This document shows, piece after piece, positions 57,634-64,000 of a DNA stretch of 64,000 nucleotides. Below the pieces are notes generated by a model that ran no database searches, was not told where the DNA came from, and saw only the letters and a program-made list of their open reading frames with translations. The position numbers were made by a program, and so were the translations under genes. Every line of letters starts with the position of its first letter. The first letter of the stretch is position 1. The stretch comes from Pyxidicoccus trucidator (GTDB taxonomy: Bacteria > Myxococcota > Myxococcia > Myxococcales > Myxococcaceae). The DNA lies in contig NZ_JAAIXZ010000030.1 in the NCBI RefSeq assembly GCF_010894435.1, forward strand, positions 21,631 to 85,630, written 5' to 3'.

Positions 57634-58920
57634 ATGCACGCGGTACTGACGAACTTCGGGAGCACGGGAGACATCCTGCCGTTCGTGGCGCTGGAGCTGC
57701 GCCGCTACGGGCACAGGGCGGTGCTCGCGCTGCCGCCCTCCTTCGAGTCGCTGGCGCGCGGCCACGGCGTGGAGTTCGTCCCCGTGGGGGCGGACCTGCG
57801 AGGGGCCCAGGACGACATCACCCAGGCGCTGCTGGTGAGTCCGGAGCGCATTGGCGCTGCGGACCAACTCCAGACGATGTTCGGCCCCCTGGCTCAGGGC
57901 CTGCCTCGCATGCTGACGGACCTCCGTGCCGCCTGCGTGGGGGCGGATGTGCTCATCAGTGGGCGTGTGCAGCCCGCCGCGCGAATGGTGTACGACCTCA
58001 CCGGCATCCCCTTCGTGTCCGTCTACGTGGAGCACTCGGGCAGCGGAGGTGGGCACCCGGCGTTCCAGGAGGCGGTGCGCGGCATCATCAACCCCGTGCG
58101 GGTGGGCGCGGGGCTTCCCCCGTTCCACAACCCGCTGGTGGACCAGGAGTCGCCGCAGCTCGTCCTCTACGCCATGAGCCAACACGTGCGCCCGCCGCCG
58201 CGCGACTGGCCCGGCCACCACCACATGGTGGGCTACTTCTTCCTGGACGGTGACGTGCTGGGTTGGGAGCCGCCCGCCGAGCTGCGCGACTTCCTGGCCG
58301 GCGGCGAGCTTCCGCTGTTCTTCACCTTCGGCAGCCTCAAGCACGAGGACCCGGACGCGTTCACCGACCTGCTGGTGGAGGCGGCACAGCGGGCCGGGCG
58401 CAGGGCCATCATCCAGCGGGGCTGGAGCGGGCTGGCGCGCAAGCCGCTGCCCCCCGGCTTCCTCGCGGTGGATGGGATGTTGCCCTACGCGTGGCTCTTC
58501 TCGCGCGTGTCGTGCGTCGTCCATCACAGCGGCGCGGGCACGTGCTCGCTGGCGTTTCGCGCGGGGGTCCCCCAGGTGCTGGTGCCGCACGCCTATGACC
58601 AGTTCCTCTGGGCGGACCTGGGACATGCCCGGGGCTGCGCTCCCGCGCCCCTGCCCGCCGCACGGCTGACCGCCGAGCACCTGGCCGCGGCCATCCAGGA
58701 GGCCCTGGTGTCCCCGCTCATCCGAGAGGCCTCCGCCGCCGTGGGCGAGCGTGTCCGGACCGAGCAGGGCCTGCTCGTGGCGCGGCAGCACATCGAGGCG
58801 CTGCTGGCGCGGCTGGGACGCGCGGGAAGCGCCAAGGACGACTGGGGCGATGACGAGGCGCCCGGGGCGCGCCGCAACTCCGCCCTGGAGCGCCAGCGCG
58901 CGCGCAGGCGGGACTTCTGA
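57634..58920 (+). CDS. UDP/dTDP-sugar-dependent glycosyltransferase (MGT/UGT family)
   Basis: The 428-residue GT-B protein starts MHAVLTNFGSTGDILPFVAL, the acceptor-side hallmark of macrolide-type glycosyltransferases. Its donor domain contains VHHSGAGTCSLAFRAGVPQV and VPHAYDQFLWADLG. It transfers a sugar to a small hydrophobic acceptor. ATG 57634 is six bases after GGGAG; a longer open frame from 57574 lacks such a site. The PKS gene follows within 14-32 nt, so it is probably co-transcribed and may glycosylate the PKS/NRPS product. The C-terminal tail is charged (RQRARRRDF). Confidence 0.9.
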   Translation: MHAVLTNFGSTGDILPFVALELRRYGHRAVLALPPSFESLARGHGVEFVPVGADLRGAQDDITQALLVSPERIGAADQLQTMFGPLAQGLPRMLTDLRAACVGADVLISGRVQPAARMVYDLTGIPFVSVYVEHSGSGGGHPAFQEAVRGIINPVRVGAGLPPFHNPLVDQESPQLVLYAMSQHVRPPPRDWPGHHHMVGYFFLDGDVLGWEPPAELRDFLAGGELPLFFTFGSLKHEDPDAFTDLLVEAAQRAGRRAIIQRGWSGLARKPLPPGFLAVDGMLPYAWLFSRVSCVVHHSGAGTCSLAFRAGVPQVLVPHAYDQFLWADLGHARGCAPAPLPAARLTAEHLAAAIQEALVSPLIREASAAVGERVRTEQGLLVARQHIEALLARLGRAGSAKDDWGDDEAPGARRNSALERQRARRRDF

Positions 58921-58952
58921 CTTCCGACATCGACATGGGGACTCACACCATC

Positions 58953-61900
58953 ATGGCTACAGACAACAACTGGAACGGGCTGGAGCTTGCGATCATCGGA
59001 ATGGCGTGCCGCTTCCCCGGTGCCCGTGATGTCGAGGCGTACTGGAAGAACCTGAGGGAGGGCGTGGAGTCCATCAGCTTCCTCCAGGAGTCGGAGCTGG
59101 AGCCCTCCATCCTGGAGGACCCGGCGGCACGCAAGGACCCGGGCTATGTGCGCGCCGCGGCCGTCGTCGATGGCGCGGAGGACTTCGACGCGTCCTTCTT
59201 CGGCCTGCCGCCCCGGGAAGCCGAGATGATGGACCCGCAGCACCGCGTGTTCCTGGAGTGCGCGTGGTCGGCGCTGGAGGACGCGGGATATGACCCGGAG
59301 CGCTACCGCGAGCGCATCGGCGTCTATGCGGGCGCGCGCACCAACACGTACGTCTTCAACCTGTTCTCCAACCCCTCCACGCTGGGCAGCAGCGCGTTCG
59401 AGGTGGGGCTCGGCAACGACCTCGCCTTCCTCAGCACGCGGGTGTCGCACCTGATGAACCTGCGTGGGCCGGCGTACTCGCTGCACACCGCCTGCTCCAC
59501 GGCGCTGGTGGCCGTCCACCTGGCCGGGCAGGCGTTGCTGGCGGGCGAGTGCCGAATCGCCCTGGCGGGAGGCGTGGCCATCCAGACGCCCCAGCGCACC
59601 GGCTACCTGCACCAGTACGGCGGCATCACCTCGCCGGATGGGCACTGCCGGGCCTTCGACGCGAAGGCGCAGGGCACCCTGTTCGGCAATGGCGCCGGCG
59701 TGGTGGTGCTCAAGCGGCTGGAGGACGCGCTGGCGGACGGCGACACCGTCCACGCCATCATCCGCGGCTCCGCCATCAACAACGACGGCTCGCAGAAGGC
59801 CAGCTTCGGCGCCCCCAGTCCCCAGGGGCAGGCGCGCGTCATCCGCGACGCGCTCTCCGCGGCGGACGTGGACGCGCGCAGCGTCACCTACGTGGAGGCC
59901 CACGGCACCGGCACGCAATTGGGTGACCCCATCGAGGTGCGGGCCCTCACCCGCGCGTTCCGCGCCAGCACCGACGAGGTGGGCTTCTGCGCACTCGGCT
60001 CGGTGAAGACGAACATCGGCCACCTCGACGCGGCCGCCGGCATCGCCAGCCTCATCAAGGCGGTGCTGTGCCTGAAGCACCGGGAGCTGCCGCCCACGCT
60101 GCACTTCGAGCAGCCCAACCCCCAGCTCGAGCTGCCCACCAGCCCCTTCTTCGTCAACACCACCCTGCGCCAGTGGGAGCCCGGGGCCTTCCCGCGCCGC
60201 GCGGGGGTGAGCGCGTTCGGCATCGGCGGCACCAACGCGCACATCATCCTGGAAGAAGCGCCCGCGCGGGGGCCCGGGGCCGAGGCCCGCCCGTGGCACC
60301 TGCTGCCGCTGTCCGCCAGGACGGACACCGCGCTGGACACGGCGGCGTCGGAGCTGGCGTCGTGGCTGGAGCGTCACCCCGAGCAGCCCTTCGCGGACGT
60401 GGCCTACACGCTCCAGGTGGGCCGGCAGCACTTCAACCACCGCCGCATGGCCGTGGTGAAGGACCGCGAGCAGGCTGTGCGCGTGCTGCGCGGCGAGGAG
60501 CCCGAGCGCATCGTCAATGCCATCCAGGAGTCGCGCGCCCGCCCGGTGGTCTTCCTCTTCCCCGGCGGTGGCACGCAGTACGCGGGCATGGGCGCGGGGC
60601 TGTACGCCACCGAGCCTGACTTCCGCGCCGAGGTGGACCGGGTGGCCGCGCTCTTCCAGCCGCACGTCGGCCTGGACCTGCGCACGCTGCTCCTCGCGGA
60701 GCCGGGGACGGACGCGCCGGAGCTGTCGCGCAACGCGGTGGCCCTGCCCTCCATCTTCCTCATGGAGTACGCGCTGGCGCGGCTGTGGATGGCCTGGGGC
60801 GTGGAGCCGGAGTCGATGATCGGCCACAGCCTGGGCGAGTACGCGGCGGCATGCCTCGCGGGCGTGCTGTCGCTGGAGGATGCAGTGGCGCTGGTGGCGC
60901 TGCGCGGCCGGCTGATGGACACGCTGGCTCCGGGGGCCATGCTGAGCGTCAGCCTGTCCGAGGCGGAGCTGCTCCCGCTGCTGGGCACCAGCCTGGACCT
61001 GGCGGCGGTGAACGCGCCCACGCAATGCGTGGCCTCCGGTCCGGTGGAGGCCGTGGAGGCCCTGGCCGCGACGCTGACCTCGCGCGGCGTGGAGCACCGG
61101 CGGCTGCACGTGGAGGCGGCGGCGCACTCGCGGATGCTGGACGCCCTGCTGCCCGCCTTCCGCGAGAAGGTGTCCACCCTGAAGTTGCACCCGCCGGAGC
61201 GGCCCTACGTGTCGAGCATGACGGGCCGCCAGGTCACCGCGGAGGAAGTCACCCGTCCCGAGTACTGGGTGAGCCACCTGCGCCAGCCGGTGCGCTTCCA
61301 GGACGGCCTGCGCGTGCTGCTGGCCGAGCCCGCGCGTGTGCTGCTGGAGGTGGGCCCCGGCCAGTCCCTCATCGCGCTGGCGCGGCTCCAGGGCGAGCCC
61401 CCCGGCTCACGCCCCCTGGTCGCCTCCACGCGCCACCCGAAGGACTCGCAGCCCGGTGAGGCCTTCCTCCAGGGCGCGCTGGGCCGACTGTGGCTGGCGG
61501 GCGTGGAGGTGGACTGGGCCGGTGTCCACGCGCACGCCGCGCGGTGCCGCGTGCCCCTGCCCACCTACCCGTTCGAGCGTGAGCGCTTCTGGGTGCCCCC
61601 CGGAGAGCGCTCGGCCGCGGAGGCGTCGGCGAAGGCGCCCCGGGGCAAGCTGCCGGACGTGGCGGACTGGTTCCACCTGCCGACGTGGCGGCGCACCCCG
61701 CCGCCCGCGCTCACTCCGGAGACGCTGTCCCAGCCTCGCGGCTGGGTGGTCTTCACCGACGATGGCCCGCTCGCAACGCGGCTGGTGGCCCTGCTGGAGG
61801 ACGCGGGACAGGACGTCGTCACCGTGGCCGCGGGCACCTCGTTCTCGCGCGACGGTGAGCGGCGCTTCACGGCGGCGCCGGACCAGCCGGCGGACCACGC

Positions 61901-63575
61901 CGCGCTGATGAAGGCCCTGTCCGAGCGCACGCGGCGGCCGGAAGTCTTCGTCCACCTGTGGAGCCTCACGCCGCAGGGTGACGTCGGCTCGTCTCCGGAG
62001 CGCTTCCGGGCCGTGCAGTCGCGCGGCTACTACAGCGTGCTCGCCCTGGCGAAGGCACTGGCGGGCGCCGGCACCTCCGAGCCGGTGCGGCTGGAGGTCA
62101 TCTCCAACCACGTGCATGACCCGGACGGAGTGGCCGAGGCCCTGCCCGAGAAGTCGACGATGCTGGGCATCTGCAAGGTGCTGCCCCAGGAGCAGCAGCA
62201 CGTCACCGCGCGCTGCATGGACGTGGTGCTGCCCTCGGACGGAGGCGTGGACGCGCTGGCCTCGCGGCTGCTGGCCGAGCTGGCCACGCCCTCGCGGAAC
62301 CAGCTGGTGGCGTACCGGGGTGCCCGTCGCTGGGTGCAGGACTTCACGCCGACGCGGCTTTCGGGAGACTCCGCTCCCACGCGTCCGCTGCGCGAACGGG
62401 GCGTGTACCTCATCACGGGCGGTCTGGGTGGCGTGGGCCTGCTGCTGGCCGAGCACCTCGCGGAGACGCGGAAGGCACGGCTCGTGTTGCTGGGCCGCTC
62501 GCCGCTGCCTCCTCGTGACGAGTGGGGCGCGTGGCTCGCGGAGCACCGCGAGGATGACCGCATCAGCCGGCTCATCCACCGGGTGCAGCGCATGGAGGCG
62601 CAGGGCGCCGAGGTGCTCATCCTCGGTGCGGACGTCGCGGACACCGGGCGCATGCGCGAGGTGCTGGCCCAGGTGGACGCACGCTTCGGCGCGCTGCACG
62701 GTGTCCTGCACTGCGCCGGCGTCACGCATGGCGACTCGCTCTACAACGCGCTCGGCGACCTGGGCACGCAGGCGTCCGAGACGCAGTTCCGTCCCAAGGT
62801 CCACGGCGCCTACGTATTGGAGGAGGTGCTGCGCGGACGCACGCTGGACTTCGTGCTGCTCTTCTCCTCGAACGCCGCGGTGCTGGGCGGTCTGGGCTAC
62901 CTCGCCTATGCGTCCGCCAACCTGTTCCTGGACGCGTTCGCCGCGCACCGTGCCCGGCCGGGAGACGGTGGCACACGCTGGGTGAGCGCCTCGTGGGACG
63001 GCTGGCCCGAGGAGACGAAGCACTACGCCGGCTTCCGCACCAGCATGGACCAGTACGCGATGACGCGCGACGAGGGCGCGGACGCCGTGCGCCGGCTCGT
63101 CACGCTGGACCTGGACGGACCGGTGGTGGTGGCCACGGGTGACCTGGCCTACAGGCTGGCGGTGTGGATCCACCGCGACGCCCCGGTGAGCCGGCCCGGC
63201 GCGGGGAGCGCGGCGGCGCGGCAGGCGCGCAAGGGCCCGCACGTGCCTCCCGCCAACGAGGTGGAGCAGGCCATCGCGGGCATCTGGCAGGAGGTCCTCG
63301 GCCTCGAGGCCGTGGGCCGCCATGACAGCTTCTTCGACCTGGGCGGCCACTCGTTGCTGGCCACGCGCATCGTCGGGAGGCTGCGGTCGGCGTTCAAGGT
63401 GGACCTGCCTCTGGCGAAGCTGTTCGAGGCCTCCACCGTGGCGGGCCTCGCCCAGGCCGTCAGCGCCGCCCAGGCCGAGCAGGAAGAGGCGCTCTACCGG
63501 GAGCTGCTCGCGCAGGTGGTCGACATCCCCGAGGACCAGCTCGAGGCCGAGCTCGAGCGTGCCGGCGGCAACTGA
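58953..63575 (+). CDS. Type I polyketide synthase, KS-AT-KR-ACP
   Basis: The protein is about 1540 residues, one module. The KS (about 10-430) has active Cys in HTACSTALVAV, His in EAHGTGT and NIGHLDAAAG. The AT (about 535-840) has GHSLGEYAAA and EAAAHSRM, suggesting malonyl-CoA. The KR (about 1160-1380) has TGGLGGVGLLLA and the active Tyr in YLAYASAN. The carrier domain (about 1430-1500) has DLGGHSLLATR, a GGHS form close to peptidyl carriers, fitting a partner NRPS. No DH, ER or TE is present, so a beta-hydroxy extension is expected. ATG 58953 is preferred; ATG 58935 is in frame. There is no loading domain, so it receives a chain from elsewhere. Confidence 0.93.
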   Translation: MATDNNWNGLELAIIGMACRFPGARDVEAYWKNLREGVESISFLQESELEPSILEDPAARKDPGYVRAAAVVDGAEDFDASFFGLPPREAEMMDPQHRVFLECAWSALEDAGYDPERYRERIGVYAGARTNTYVFNLFSNPSTLGSSAFEVGLGNDLAFLSTRVSHLMNLRGPAYSLHTACSTALVAVHLAGQALLAGECRIALAGGVAIQTPQRTGYLHQYGGITSPDGHCRAFDAKAQGTLFGNGAGVVVLKRLEDALADGDTVHAIIRGSAINNDGSQKASFGAPSPQGQARVIRDALSAADVDARSVTYVEAHGTGTQLGDPIEVRALTRAFRASTDEVGFCALGSVKTNIGHLDAAAGIASLIKAVLCLKHRELPPTLHFEQPNPQLELPTSPFFVNTTLRQWEPGAFPRRAGVSAFGIGGTNAHIILEEAPARGPGAEARPWHLLPLSARTDTALDTAASELASWLERHPEQPFADVAYTLQVGRQHFNHRRMAVVKDREQAVRVLRGEEPERIVNAIQESRARPVVFLFPGGGTQYAGMGAGLYATEPDFRAEVDRVAALFQPHVGLDLRTLLLAEPGTDAPELSRNAVALPSIFLMEYALARLWMAWGVEPESMIGHSLGEYAAACLAGVLSLEDAVALVALRGRLMDTLAPGAMLSVSLSEAELLPLLGTSLDLAAVNAPTQCVASGPVEAVEALAATLTSRGVEHRRLHVEAAAHSRMLDALLPAFREKVSTLKLHPPERPYVSSMTGRQVTAEEVTRPEYWVSHLRQPVRFQDGLRVLLAEPARVLLEVGPGQSLIALARLQGEPPGSRPLVASTRHPKDSQPGEAFLQGALGRLWLAGVEVDWAGVHAHAARCRVPLPTYPFERERFWVPPGERSAAEASAKAPRGKLPDVADWFHLPTWRRTPPPALTPETLSQPRGWVVFTDDGPLATRLVALLEDAGQDVVTVAAGTSFSRDGERRFTAAPDQPADHAALMKALSERTRRPEVFVHLWSLTPQGDVGSSPERFRAVQSRGYYSVLALAKALAGAGTSEPVRLEVISNHVHDPDGVAEALPEKSTMLGICKVLPQEQQHVTARCMDVVLPSDGGVDALASRLLAELATPSRNQLVAYRGARRWVQDFTPTRLSGDSAPTRPLRERGVYLITGGLGGVGLLLAEHLAETRKARLVLLGRSPLPPRDEWGAWLAEHREDDRISRLIHRVQRMEAQGAEVLILGADVADTGRMREVLAQVDARFGALHGVLHCAGVTHGDSLYNALGDLGTQASETQFRPKVHGAYVLEEVLRGRTLDFVLLFSSNAAVLGGLGYLAYASANLFLDAFAAHRARPGDGGTRWVSASWDGWPEETKHYAGFRTSMDQYAMTRDEGADAVRRLVTLDLDGPVVVATGDLAYRLAVWIHRDAPVSRPGAGSAAARQARKGPHVPPANEVEQAIAGIWQEVLGLEAVGRHDSFFDLGGHSLLATRIVGRLRSAFKVDLPLAKLFEASTVAGLAQAVSAAQAEQEEALYRELLAQVVDIPEDQLEAELERAGGN

Positions 63576-63698
63576 GCGCGCCACCTTCGCTCCCGTGGCC
63601 GGGCTGCATGGCCCGGGCGCCAGCCCCTCCTTCACTGCCTCCGCCCCGGCCTCGCCGCGTGGCGGGGGTATGTCCCTCCCCCTTCTGGGTTTTCCGCC

Positions 63699-64000
63699 AT
63701 GAGCGACATCTCCAAGCAGCTCAGCAAGCTCTCTCCCAAGCAGCGGGAGCTGTTCGAGGCGCTGCTGCGCCAGCGTCAGAAGCAGCAGGAGGCCGCCGCG
63801 CCTCCGGCCCTCCAGAAGCGGGCGGGTGAGGGGCCTCTGCCGGCGTCGTTCGCGCAGCAGCGGCTGTGGCTGTTGAACCAGCTTGAAGGGTGGCACTCCG
63901 CCTACAACATCTCGGTGGCCGTGCGGCTGGACGGCGCGCTGGAGCAGCGTGCACTGGAGCGGGGCCTGAAGGACCTGGTGCGCCGCCACGAGGCCCTGCG
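63699..64000 (+). CDS. Non-ribosomal peptide synthetase, N-terminus only (continues past the right edge)
   Basis: The 100 visible codons encode a charged helical N-terminus (LSPKQRELFEALLRQRQKQQ) that resembles a docking helix, then the start of a condensation domain (LPASFAQQRLWLLNQLEGWHSAYN and LVRRHEALR). It follows the PKS by 123 nt on the same strand and no clear terminator intervenes. It is probably the downstream partner of the PKS. Confidence 0.9.
   Translation, partial: MSDISKQLSKLSPKQRELFEALLRQRQKQQEAAAPPALQKRAGEGPLPASFAQQRLWLLNQLEGWHSAYNISVAVRLDGALEQRALERGLKDLVRRHEAL

Overview
The window is high-GC DNA with the gene style of a myxobacterium (Myxococcus, Corallococcus, Pyxidicoccus or Stigmatella group). 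The evidence is a complete myxochelin-type catecholate siderophore locus, giant multimodular NRPS and PKS genes, and FHA/GAF/cyclase signalling proteins. The genus is inferred from gene content; no rRNA or tRNA gene was seen.

Region 1 (1-27984, minus strand) is a single reading frame of at least 9,328 codons that runs off the left edge. It encodes one lipopeptide-type NRPS: a fatty-acyl-AMP ligase and ACP for loading, seven complete C-A-T modules and an eighth cut by the edge. Specificity residues read from the sequence suggest Gly (with a luciferase-like monooxygenase inserted in the A domain), Ser, Val-type, Val-type, an A domain without the usual Asp235, then three more Val-type domains. 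Several modules are near-identical tandem or mosaic copies.

Region 2 (28215-35068) holds two overlapping bacterial PH-domain membrane proteins, a FadL-family outer-membrane protein, a Crp/Fnr-type regulator (minus), a TPR plus cyclic-nucleotide-binding protein, and an FHA-GAF class III adenylate cyclase. The last three look like a local cAMP signalling group.

Region 3 (35130-55483) is the myxochelin regulon. MxcC, MxcD and MxcF make 2,3-dihydroxybenzoate from chorismate, and MxcE loads it on the aryl carrier domain of MxcF. MxcG (C-A-PCP-R, Lys code) condenses two copies onto lysine and releases the product reductively, and MxcL can transaminate the aldehyde. A class II DAHP synthase (AroA5-like) boosts shikimate supply. 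A TonB-dependent receptor (MxcH) with a TonB-like N-terminal domain, a lipoprotein, ExbB, ExbD, TonB, an MFS exporter (MxcK) and a siderophore-interacting reductase (MxcB, minus) complete export, uptake and iron release. Fur-box-like sequences precede mxcC, mxcH and mxcB. The first two share a 17-nt core and the same spacing from a TTGACA element.

Region 4 (55621-64000) starts a second assembly-line locus: a GMC oxidoreductase (minus), then a glycosyltransferase, a KS-AT-KR-ACP polyketide synthase and the first 100 codons of another NRPS that leaves the right edge. The glycosyltransferase and PKS genes are almost contiguous, so the product may be glycosylated.
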